Shown here in pieces: positions 51,229 to 58,793 of a stretch of DNA of 64,000 nt (position 1 is its first letter; every line of letters starts with the position of its first letter). Source of the DNA: CF-72 sp051006215 (GTDB lineage Bacteria; Chloroflexota; UBA6077; CF-72); contig JBPCIO010000141.1 of the NCBI GenBank assembly GCA_051006215.1, positions 78,514 to 142,513 of the forward strand. The letters are read 5' to 3'. Under the pieces are notes generated by a model. It ran no database searches and was not told where the DNA came from. It saw nothing but the letters and a program-made list of their open reading frames with translations. The translations under genes and the position numbers were made by a program.

Positions 51229-52373
51229 CAGTCGTCTTTTAGAACAAGCAGAAGGGAAGCATTCGTGGTGAGGATGCGGTCGTTTCCGACCATCAATGCG
51301 GCCGAATGTGCGTCGCGCAGTTGACGGCCGAGGCTGAACCTGGAGTCGTTCTTATAGCCCGCGATTCCGCATATCAGCAGGGCCAGCTGGACGATATCGA
51401 CGACCTGGCGTGATGCGGCAAGCTTGAGGTTGTTCACTTTCAATGCGAACGCTACCGTCAGGGTCTGCTGAAGGCCCTCCGGCGAGCGCAGCAGCTCCTG
51501 GTACTCGGTGCCAAGTTCGCGGACACCACTTCGCATGATCTGCAGTTCGCTCCACGCTTCGGCCAACCGCAATGCGGTTGGAGGAACAACGCCTGGAGTC
51601 CTGCGAGCTTGCTCACGCACGAATGTGCCGGCGCGATGAACCGCGCCAGCGGCAATACCAAGCCATGTACTTGCCCAAAGAATGTGTGAGACCGGAACCA
51701 TCGTCTGACTGGCAATGTCCGCGAACGGGACCGCCAGCACGTGATTGGCGTCGACGCGGGCACTCACCCGGAAACTAGGGCTGCACGTACCCCGCATACC
51801 AATGGTGTCCCAGCTACTCTTGCGCTCGAGCGTGAAGTCTGCGTTGCGCACCAGAACCAGGAGCTGATCGCTGGACGAAGCATCTGGCGACCGGCGCGTG
51901 GTGATCAACAAATCATCGGCCTGCTGCCCATACGAGATGGTGGTTGCATCCTTTGTCAGCGCATAGCCACGCGGCCCAACCTCCAGGGCGCAAACACTCG
52001 ACCGCATGTCGCCACCGACTCCGACCTCGGAGGTAACCGAAGCAATCAGCAGCTGGCGCTCGGCCAGGTCCGACAGATACGACCTGAGTTCAGGAGTGCC
52101 GAGGCCGTGATGCACGAGGCAGGCAACCTGGATGTGATGCATAGCCAGCACCATGCCGCTGGCTGAACAGGACTGCGCAAGCGCGGTGCACATGGCGGAG
52201 AGGTCGGAGATGCCGCAGCCGAGCCCACCAAGTTCGGTCGGGACGTAGGCGCCCAGCAGCTTCGCCTTCTTCGCCTCCACGAGGAACTCCTCTGGGAAGC
52301 GCGCCTCTCGATCAACTTCAGCGGCGTTCTGGGCGGCGACGGCCGCCGCAATTTGGTGGACGTCTTTGAGCAT
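51228..52373 (-). CDS. Acyl-CoA dehydrogenase-like flavoprotein of the carrier-protein operon
   Basis: A 381-residue protein with the ACAD fold: N-terminal helices with YVPTELGGLGCGISDLSAMC, a middle beta domain with SVTSEVGVGG (FAD/substrate contact), and a C-terminal bundle with ICGIAGYKNDSRFSLGRQLR and DAHSA. The position of the catalytic Glu in medium-chain enzymes (EGT) reads MVGNDRIL, so that Glu is absent. ACAD homologues in other pathways oxidise carrier-bound aminoacyl groups (prolyl to pyrrolyl) or act as flavin monooxygenases. Here it probably modifies the aminoacyl-carrier thioester. It begins 44 bases after the carrier-protein gene. Confidence 0.88.
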   Translation of the reverse strand: MLKDVHQIAAAVAAQNAAEVDREARFPEEFLVEAKKAKLLGAYVPTELGGLGCGISDLSAMCTALAQSCSASGMVLAMHHIQVACLVHHGLGTPELRSYLSDLAERQLLIASVTSEVGVGGDMRSSVCALEVGPRGYALTKDATTISYGQQADDLLITTRRSPDASSSDQLLVLVRNADFTLERKSSWDTIGMRGTCSPSFRVSARVDANHVLAVPFADIASQTMVPVSHILWASTWLGIAAGAVHRAGTFVREQARRTPGVVPPTALRLAEAWSELQIMRSGVRELGTEYQELLRSPEGLQQTLTVAFALKVNNLKLAASRQVVDIVQLALLICGIAGYKNDSRFSLGRQLRDAHSAALMVGNDRILTTNASLLLVLKDD

Positions 52374-52417
52374 GAACTAAGCTACGGCAGGCTATCCAAA
52401 TGACCGTACCGCCCGAA

Positions 52418-52660
52418 TCAACCCGCAGCTCTTAGTTCTTCGATCGCATGGCTGATCGCTCCGATGCTTTCGAAGACGCTTCTTCGCAGCATGCGGTCGG
52501 GGAACTCGATGTCGAATTCGCTCTCAAGCGCAAGCATCACATTCACGCTGGCGTGCGATGTCATTCCGGCGCGGTACAGATTGCTGTCCGAGGTCAGTGC
52601 TTCCGCGGGCACACTCAGCCTCGCATACTCTTGAAGAACGACGAGGATTTGATCTGTCAT
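52418..52660 (-). CDS. Aminoacyl carrier protein
   Basis: An 80-residue acidic helical protein. The phosphopantetheine site is Ser35 in YRAGMTSHASVNVMLALE, where GMTSH replaces the GxDSL of fatty-acid ACP; this form is seen in the carrier proteins paired with SerRS-like ligases. The rest (SEFDIEFPDRMLRRSVFESI) follows the normal four-helix pattern. It lies 12 bases after acpS, which would supply the arm, and upstream of the ligase that would charge it. Confidence 0.92.
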   Translation of the reverse strand: MTDQILVVLQEYARLSVPAEALTSDSNLYRAGMTSHASVNVMLALESEFDIEFPDRMLRRSVFESIGAISHAIEELRAAG

Positions 52661-52672
52661 GGTGTTTACCCC

Positions 52673-53089
52673 CTATGCGTAGAACGGTTGTGTATCGTCA
52701 CCCTCTTGGCTGCCGGTGGCGTGGCATGCAACCACCACCGCGGTTGCGTAGTTTCCCTCGTGACTGATACTCAAGGCGAAAGAATTGAGTCCCTGTGAAC
52801 GCGCAAGTGCCGCCGCCTCACCCTGAAGCGCGAGCTCTGTCCAGCCCTGGGGGTCACGCTGAACTTCAATTGATCTCCAGCCAATGCCCTGATCGCCTGG
52901 GCGGAGTACCTTTGTGGCGGCTTCTTTTGCCGCGAATCGGGCCGCGAGCCGGGATGCGAGTTGATCGGCGTCGCCACCGCAGTCGTCCAGCTCACGCGGA
53001 GTGAAAACCCGATCGAGGTACTTGTGCCCGAAGCGTGCTATCGATTCAGAGACTTCGGGTATAGAAACGAGATCGATCCCTACTCGCAC
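52673..53089 (-). CDS. acpS: Holo-[acyl-carrier-protein] synthase
   Basis: A 138-residue 4'-phosphopantetheinyl transferase of the AcpS type. The magnesium-binding residues are Asp6 in GIDLVSIPEV and Glu56 in RLAARFAAKEAATK; FALSISHEGNYATAVVV is the third motif. GTG 53089 has GGGGAAGG upstream. It is first in the seven-gene minus-strand operon, so it may be dedicated to the small carrier protein, or it may be the only AcpS of the cell. Confidence 0.93.
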   Translation of the reverse strand: MRVGIDLVSIPEVSESIARFGHKYLDRVFTPRELDDCGGDADQLASRLAARFAAKEAATKVLRPGDQGIGWRSIEVQRDPQGWTELALQGEAAALARSQGLNSFALSISHEGNYATAVVVACHATGSQEGDDTQPFYA

Positions 53090-53270
53090 GATGAACCTTC
53101 CCCTGGATCGGCGTCAGGCATATACAGATCCTAGATGTACTTACTCTCGCCTTCGCCAGGATGGGTCACAATTGGATTGCGGTTAAGTTACGGTTGCGGA
53201 TGATGCCGTTAGCATGGCCCGGATTGCCCGTGCGCCTGGCGACCGTGAGGACTGGGCGGCGCAGGCCAGG

Positions 53271-54293
53271 ATGAGACTGGGCATCGATAGTTACAGCCTG
53301 CGCTGGCAGGGTTGGGATGCCTCCCGCATCCTCGAATACGCTGCGGAACTGGGGCTGGACAACGTCCAGTTCTCCGAGCGCCGCTTTCTCGCGTCCCTGG
53401 ATGACGGCTATCTCGCCTCGCTCAAACGAAGGGCTGACGAGCTGGGTCTCACAATCGAGGTCGGCATGATGAGCTTCGACCGGCACGCCCGCGCCTTCGA
53501 CGCCGGACTCGGTACTGGACAACAATAACTGATGGATATGGCCCGCGCGGCGAAAGCGGTGGGCTCACCAGTTGTGCGCTGCCTGCTCGGGAGCGCGGAG
53601 GATCGAATCGGTGCCGTTCCCTTCCGCGAGCACGTCGCGGAATGCGTCCGGACGTTGAAGGCGGCCGGACCGGTCGCGCGCGAGCTCGGAGTGAAGTTCG
53701 CGGTGGAGAACCACGGCGGGGTGAACTTACCGGCGCGGGAACTTCGCGCGCTGATTGAGGCGGCCGGGGCGGATGTCGTCGGCGCGTGCCTCGACACCGG
53801 CAACCCCGCCTATGGCGGGGAAGATCCGGTCGTCAGCGCCGAGATCCTTGCGCCGTATGTCCTTACAACGCAGGTCCGCGACACTCGGGTCTGGGCCGTC
53901 GAAGACGGAGCGATGGCCCAGTGGACTCCGGTGGGCGAGGGCAACGTCGATCTACGGCGGATCGTCGAGCTTGTTGGCAACCAGGCGCCGCAGGTGCCGA
54001 TTAATCTCGAGATCATCACGGCTGGCGCACCGAAACACCTGCCCTACCTCGACCCGGAGTCGACGTTCTGGAAGCTGTACCCGGACATGTTGGCCCGTGA
54101 CTTCGCGCGGTTCATCGAGCTGGCGCGACGCGGCCGACAGGAGCCACTCGACCAGGAGGTGGCGCCGGCCGGCATGCGCGACCTGCCCCCGGGTCAGATA
54201 GGCGGCCGCTTGCGAGCCCAGCAGCGTCGTCACCTCGAGGACAGCGTGCGGTACTCGCGCGACGTGCTGAGTCTCGGCGAGCGCGCCTGCTGA
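53271..54293 (+). pseudogene. Sugar isomerase/epimerase-like TIM barrel split by an in-frame stop
   Basis: From ATG 53271 the product reads MRLGIDSYSLRWQGWDASRI, with DNVQFSERRF, to GTGQQ, then TAA at 53526-53528. The same frame goes on at once with MDMARAAKAVGSPVVRCLLG, FAVENHGGVNLPA and GACLDTGNPAYGGEDPV. Joined, it is a xylose-isomerase-like (AP endonuclease 2 fold) barrel of about 340 residues with the metal-site Glu (VENHGG) and Asp (LDTGN) present. CAA-CAA-TAA suggests a single change from Gln. Either it is a pseudogene, the stop is read through, or the base is a sequencing error. It is divergent from the carrier-protein operon. Confidence 0.75.
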
Positions 54294-54426
54294 TACGCGC
54301 GCGGTGACAGCTACGCATGCCCGAACGCCGAGGAACTCGATCCGGTCTCCGCTGTTGGCGATGAGATTCCACGACGCGAGGTCCGGCGCGGTACGCGCTC
54401 TAGCGCCTGAACGACTGCTGCGGCTC

Positions 54427-54548
54427 GTCCAGGCGCCGCCGGCGGCATCAGTCGACCATAGCCGTGGCGTGTTCGTGCTGATCTGGCCCAATGCCACGAT
54501 CCGCCAAGGCGCTCAGAGCGGCGGTCACGATGCCGGCGGCGCCTGGAC
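54427..54548. repeat. Imperfect 20-bp inverted repeat
   Basis: GTCCAGGCGCCGCCGG followed by CGGCATC (54427-54449) pairs with GATGCCGGCGGCGCCTGGAC (54529-54548), apart from three unpaired bases, across a 79-base spacer. It lies in a decayed, gene-free stretch (54294-54945). It could be a relic of a mobile element or a local inverted duplication. Confidence 0.6.
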
Positions 54549-54743
54549 CCGTCCAAGTTCCGCCGGGTGCGAAAGACCGCGGCGACCGAGCGCCTTGATT
54601 CCGTGCACAATGTGCCACGGCCCCGGCCTCGCAGCGCGCCCGGACCAGAAACCCTGCGCCCTCGCGCGCAGCGCAAGCGCAATCGCTCTGCCGATGCCCC
54701 GCGTCGCGCCGGTGGCAAGCGTGACCTTGCCTTCTAGCCGCAC
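54525..54743 (-). pseudogene. Remnant of a short-chain dehydrogenase
   Basis: From ATG 54743 the minus strand encodes MRLEGKVTLATGATRGIGRA then IALALRARA, a perfect SDR N-terminus (TGxxxGIG cofactor loop). After about 30 residues similarity to the family is lost: there is no NNAG strand, no YxxxK active site, and the frame ends at 54525. The remaining bases to 54294 hold only shadow frames. This is a truncated gene in a decaying zone next to the broken TIM-barrel gene. Confidence 0.6.
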
Positions 54744-54945
54744 GCCCGCTCAGCACGACTCGGGTTGGTTCACGCTCGCCAAAACAGCTGGGTGCATCGG
54801 GCGCCCACCCAGGCGCCTCGATGTTCTGGCTCGGTTTGCGACTGGCGTCGCCAAAAAGAGCAGCGGCTAAAACCGCGGGCCGAGCAGTCTACGGCGGTGA
54901 CTTCCCGATACGGATCGCGGGGTGGCCTAATATCTGGCGTGCGGC

Positions 54946-55458
54946 CTAGCCCCGTCCGGCCTGGTTAGCCAGGAACGACGCACCGAGCGTTGCGGCCGTC
55001 ATCATCAGCGCTTTGTTCCCGAGGAGGCTGTGCAGGATGTCCGGTTGCTGCTGGTACTGCTGCGCCACCGGGCCGAACGCCTGCGGATGGTTCTGCTGTG
55101 TCCATTGGCTAAGCTGTGCGAGCTGGCCGGAGGACATCTGATTCGGATCGAGCGAGTTGACTCCCGCTCCCTGCATGATCTGCTGGTTGTTCACTCCACC
55201 GCCGGTTAGCGCGCCGATCAACGCGCCCGCCAGGCCGCCCCGTTGCTGAGGCTGCAGCTGCCCGAATGGGTCGCTGCCGCCCACGCCCGGCTGGGTGTGG
55301 TTGTAGTAGTCCTGAGCCGGCACTTGCTGTACGGCCTGGGTGACAGCTTGCCCGAACCGGCCCTCGGGCGCAGAGCCAACCATTTGATTCCAATCGTGAT
55401 AGTCCTGCTGTTGCAATTGGCCGGGTCCACCGGCCAGGCGATCGAAAATAGTGCTCAT
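54946..55458 (-). CDS. Gln-rich hypothetical protein
   Basis: A 170-residue protein without a signal peptide. The N-terminal part has DYHDWNQMVGSAPEGRFGQA and VPAQDYYNHTQPGVGGSDPF; a Gly-rich hydrophobic stretch (GGLAGALIGALTGGG) sits mid-protein; the C-terminus (LGNKALMMTAATLGASFLAN) looks like a hydrophobic helix. I recognise no family or function. It is followed closely (upstream on the same strand) by a lipoprotein gene, with which it may form an operon. Confidence 0.72.
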   Translation of the reverse strand: MSTIFDRLAGGPGQLQQQDYHDWNQMVGSAPEGRFGQAVTQAVQQVPAQDYYNHTQPGVGGSDPFGQLQPQQRGGLAGALIGALTGGGVNNQQIMQGAGVNSLDPNQMSSGQLAQLSQWTQQNHPQAFGPVAQQYQQQPDILHSLLGNKALMMTAATLGASFLANQAGRG

Positions 55459-55495
55459 TTGGGTACTCCTGTGTGTAGCCTAGCTCCGATTGGAG

Positions 55496-55984
55496 CTAAC
55501 GGGCGAATTGGACATCCGCCTGTCCGGTACGTGGATCGTACGTGGACTCGGCGAGTTTGTCGCCGGATTGGTAATAGGCGATCACCTCAAGTAGTCGATT
55601 TGGAAACGTTTTGGCCATCCCTTCGGTGAGCGCCTGCAACAATTTCTGCGCATCCGCTTTGGTGATGTTGGGTTGAAGCTTTACGCCGAGACTCTGATCT
55701 CCCCGCACCACGGCATCGGTGATGTACTGCCGCTGTGGGTCCTGGTCGATAACCCACCGCGCGAACTGCGCGCCTGCTTCGGTGTCGCCGGTGGCGGTGC
55801 TGCGTTGGTAGCTACCGCCATATTGCTGCTGGGGCGCAATCTGCTGCCTCTGCGAGTACTGCGCCGGAATGCTACTTTGCGCCTGCGAGCTAGAAGATCC
55901 TCCACTGCAGGCGACGCTCATGCTGAGCAATCCTGCTAGCGCCGACGCTCGAATGCGGCTCAGGATCAAACTCCGCACGGCCAC
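55496..55984 (-). CDS. Hypothetical lipoprotein
   Basis: A 162-residue protein with a lipoprotein signal (ALAGLLSMSVAC, lipid-modified Cys near residue 26), a Ser/Gln-rich spacer, and a globular part of about 100 residues (QFARWVIDQDPQRQYITDAV, then GMAKTFPNRLLEVIAYYQSG). No known family is recognised. It is 37 bases upstream of the Gln-rich protein gene on the same strand. Confidence 0.75.
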   Translation of the reverse strand: MAVRSLILSRIRASALAGLLSMSVACSGGSSSSQAQSSIPAQYSQRQQIAPQQQYGGSYQRSTATGDTEAGAQFARWVIDQDPQRQYITDAVVRGDQSLGVKLQPNITKADAQKLLQALTEGMAKTFPNRLLEVIAYYQSGDKLAESTYDPRTGQADVQFAR

Positions 55985-56072
55985 CCACGCCGACCTCGCG
56001 CACGCGATACGGGTCTATAAATCGTGTCCGCAACGACCATGGTGCTGGCGATATCGCAGCCAGCGTGCCAAC

Positions 56073-57692
56073 CTATGTGACCGCTTCGAACGCAGGCGGG
56101 TGGGCTCGGCGCCAATGGATACGGCCGCGCCAGCTGGGATCGAGTTCAGGTGCATCGGTGCGGTAGTGCGCTCCGCGGCTCTCCTGCCGCACGAGCGCGG
56201 CGCGGGCGATCAGCGAGGCCACCAGCGCCTCTGTTCCGACGGCATCATCGGGACACGGCAGCTCGTCGACGAGCTGGCCAAGCCGCCGCGCCTCGCGTTG
56301 CACGCCCAGGTCGGCGTCCAGCCGCGCACCCAGCTCAGCGGCCCCAAGCGCTTGAGAAATTCGACTGCGCCGGGCGCACCGCTCGGCCTGACGGTGCCTG
56401 CGCCCGACCACAGCCTGAGTGGGTACGCCTCGATGCTGGAGCGCAGGGCGCATCAACCGTGGCAGTGACGGTGAGGCGCGCTCACCATCTTGAAGGTCAG
56501 TGGTCTGCCACACTGCCGCCGTACCAGGTAGATCGTCCAGGGCGGCCTCAGCAGCGCGGGCGCCGAAAACCAAGCACTCCAGGAGAGAGTTCGACGCCAG
56601 CCGGTTGGCGCCGTGGACGCCGCTGCACGCGACTTCGCCGGCAGCGTACAACCCCGGCACGTCGGTTCGGCCCCAGGTATCGGTGCGGATGCCGCCCATG
56701 CAGTAGTGCGCCGCGGCTGCCACCGGCAGCCTGTCTCGCGCCAGGTCCAGACCCTGGTATCGCGAACGCAAGGTGGCGGCCAGGCTGCCGAACCGCTCGT
56801 ACACGGGCTCTGGAGCGAGATGCTGCATCGACAGAAACACGTTGCCGCCACTGAGGCGGTGGCGGTGCAGCGCGCGGGCGACGATGTCTCGGGGCAACAG
56901 TGGATCGACAACCTCACACCCAGCGTCGTCGATCAGACGCGCGCCTTCACCGCGTAGCGCTTCGGACAACAGGAACGCCGGTTGCCCGTCCACGCTCAGG
57001 GCAGTTGGGTGGAATTGCACGAACTCCAGGTCGGCCAGGGTTGCCCCGGCCTGCCAGGCCAGGCCGAGGCCTGCGCCGCGATTTTCGGGCGCGTTGGTAG
57101 AACGCGCCCACAGCGCCGCGTAGCCGCCGGTTGCCAGGATGACTGCTCTGCTTCGAAACAGGTGCTGGCCGACGCGCACGCCGACGACCCGTCCGCTGCG
57201 CTGCTCGAGCGCTGAAACGGGCGAGTGATCGACCAGGCAGATGCGCGGATGGCGACGTGCGTGTTCGAGCAGAGCGCCAGTGAGCACCTGACCAGTTGCC
57301 CCACCCCCAGCGTGCAGAATGCGTCGGCGGGTGTGGCCGGCTTCGAGCCCCAGATCGTGGTCAAATGGGATGCCGCAAGCTCGCAGGTGTTGGAGGGACT
57401 CGCGCCCCCGGCGGGTCAGCACGTCGACCGCGAGGGCGTCATTGAGGCCTGCGCCCACTGCGTTGGTGTCGGCGGCGTGGACCGCCGGCGCGTCGTCGGC
57501 ACCGACCGCCGCTGCAACGCCACCCTGCGCCCGCGGACTCGAGCCGGCCAACAATGGCCCGGCGGTAAGGAGACGGACGCTGGCTCCCTGATCTGCAGCG
57601 CGGAGTGCGGCTGACAAGCCCGCGGCGCCGGACCCGACCACGATCAGATCGGCCGCGCTGTGCTCAATCGACTCCACTGGATTTGAATCCAT
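56073..57692 (-). CDS. nadB: L-aspartate oxidase
   Basis: A 539-residue flavoenzyme that oxidises aspartate to iminoaspartate, the first step of de novo NAD synthesis. FAD-binding LIVVGSGAAGLSAALRAADQ, SSPRAQGGVAAAVGADD, GHTRRRILHAGGGATGQVLT, EFVQFHPTAL and the C-terminal AAGEVACSGVHGANRLASNS and LLECLVFGARAA are all diagnostic. nadA and nadC are not adjacent. TATAAT lies so close to the ATG that the message is probably leaderless. Confidence 0.94.
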   Translation of the reverse strand: MDSNPVESIEHSAADLIVVGSGAAGLSAALRAADQGASVRLLTAGPLLAGSSPRAQGGVAAAVGADDAPAVHAADTNAVGAGLNDALAVDVLTRRGRESLQHLRACGIPFDHDLGLEAGHTRRRILHAGGGATGQVLTGALLEHARRHPRICLVDHSPVSALEQRSGRVVGVRVGQHLFRSRAVILATGGYAALWARSTNAPENRGAGLGLAWQAGATLADLEFVQFHPTALSVDGQPAFLLSEALRGEGARLIDDAGCEVVDPLLPRDIVARALHRHRLSGGNVFLSMQHLAPEPVYERFGSLAATLRSRYQGLDLARDRLPVAAAAHYCMGGIRTDTWGRTDVPGLYAAGEVACSGVHGANRLASNSLLECLVFGARAAEAALDDLPGTAAVWQTTDLQDGERASPSLPRLMRPALQHRGVPTQAVVGRRHRQAERCARRSRISQALGAAELGARLDADLGVQREARRLGQLVDELPCPDDAVGTEALVASLIARAALVRQESRGAHYRTDAPELDPSWRGRIHWRRAHPPAFEAVT

Positions 57693-57698
57693 TGGAAC

Positions 57699-57704
57699 AT
57701 TATA
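57699..57704 (-). promoter_or_regulatory. -10 box of nadB, probably leaderless
   Basis: On the minus strand a perfect TATAAT ends six bases before the A of the nadB ATG (57692). A start of transcription seven bases past the box would fall on the ATG itself. No ribosome site can fit. The -35 region is poor (TTCAGC). Confidence 0.55.
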
Positions 57705-57770
57705 TAGGTTTTCGTATGCGGGCTGAATGGCGCCAGACCCACGACCAAGCCTGGTCCGGGCCGGTCTGCC

Positions 57771-58793
57771 TCAGCCGACGACCAGGTCGGATGACATGGG
57801 CAGGAGCGAGCTCGGAGGCGCGACGAAGCCGACGCCAAGAGCCGTCCCAAGCATGATGACCCCGGCCCGCCGATGGTCAGTCAACGCGCGTCCCGCGGCG
57901 GTCCCGTCGTGGACAAAGTTCACGCGAACCGGAGCGCGTGTGCGTCGTTGGAGATCGTGTTGCAACCCCTTTCGGCTGACCGAGCCAAGCACCGCATACA
58001 TCGACCGCGGGTCGGCGGGGCGTCCGCGCGACACGTAGGTCGCCAGGCTGACCCGCACACGCTCGTGCACGTTCGCGTGCAGCGACTGCGCTGTTCGGAT
58101 TGTGACCGCGAGGCAGTCGAGCACGAACTCGAGGGCATGCTCAGCGTTCGGGGCGGGAATGCTCGCAAGCAGGTCTAGCTGCACTAGCCGCCCGCCGTCA
58201 ATACTCGCTATGCCACGCTTGACTGCGGTGTGCCCGAAGTCGATGACCACAGTGCGACCGTCCATGGCAGGCCGGGTGCGTGCCAATCCGATGAGGGGCA
58301 GCACTTGCGCATGCGGGGCGATGTCGACTGACGCGGCTTGGACCCCGAGGCGCCCGAGCTCAGCCCGCACGGCTCTAAGTAGGCCAGGGCCGAGCCTCGA
58401 CACGATGCCGCCACCCAGCCAGACCTGTTCGACCGTCATCCAGTGGCGCAGATAGGCAGCCCGCCAGGCGCTTGTGCCGCTGCCACGCTGGGCGGGCGCC
58501 AGCAAGGTAGCGATCAGATGCGCCACGCGCGTCCCGTAGATGGTCGCGACCTCCTCCGAGCTCGACGTGATCTGGCCTAGAGCGCCCAGGGAAAGTACAT
58601 CGAATGCCGGCCGACCCACGAGGTTCGGATCTGCGCCAGGCACGTGCGCGATACACGTTCGGTTCAGCGACGCTTCGCTCCCCAGACGCAGGGGATGGAA
58701 GCGCTCTGGCGTGTCGGGCACCGGTGCAGCGTACGCCGAAGCAGCACTTCGTACGCCCTGCGAAGCCCTTCGGACGTACCGTATATAGCGCAT
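57771..58793 (-). CDS. Circularly permuted ROK-like (ASKHA) protein
   Basis: A 340-residue protein with all ROK/glucokinase landmarks in a rotated order. First comes the C-terminal-lobe signature VEQVWLGGGIVSRLGPGLLR (residues about 121-140) with HAQVLPLIGLAR. Then TVVIDFGHTAVKRGIASIDG (about 181-200), the DxGxTxxKxG phosphate-1 motif that normally begins the protein. Then VNFVHDGTAAGRA (catalytic Asp296 region) and VIMLGTALGVGFV (phosphate 2), 24 residues from the end. Spacings fit a normal ROK chain cut after phosphate 2. The zinc motif of ROK proteins is not seen. Its ATG overlaps the divergent dehydrogenase ATG; GTG 58721 is an alternative start. Substrate unknown, perhaps a sugar of this catabolic cluster. 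Confidence 0.75.
   Translation of the reverse strand: MRYIRYVRRASQGVRSAASAYAAPVPDTPERFHPLRLGSEASLNRTCIAHVPGADPNLVGRPAFDVLSLGALGQITSSSEEVATIYGTRVAHLIATLLAPAQRGSGTSAWRAAYLRHWMTVEQVWLGGGIVSRLGPGLLRAVRAELGRLGVQAASVDIAPHAQVLPLIGLARTRPAMDGRTVVIDFGHTAVKRGIASIDGGRLVQLDLLASIPAPNAEHALEFVLDCLAVTIRTAQSLHANVHERVRVSLATYVSRGRPADPRSMYAVLGSVSRKGLQHDLQRRTRAPVRVNFVHDGTAAGRALTDHRRAGVIMLGTALGVGFVAPPSSLLPMSSDLVVG

Noticed and set aside
54304..54870. 188-residue + strand open frame
   Set aside because: Arg/Pro/Ala-rich with no family pattern, and it lies opposite an SDR remnant in a decayed region.
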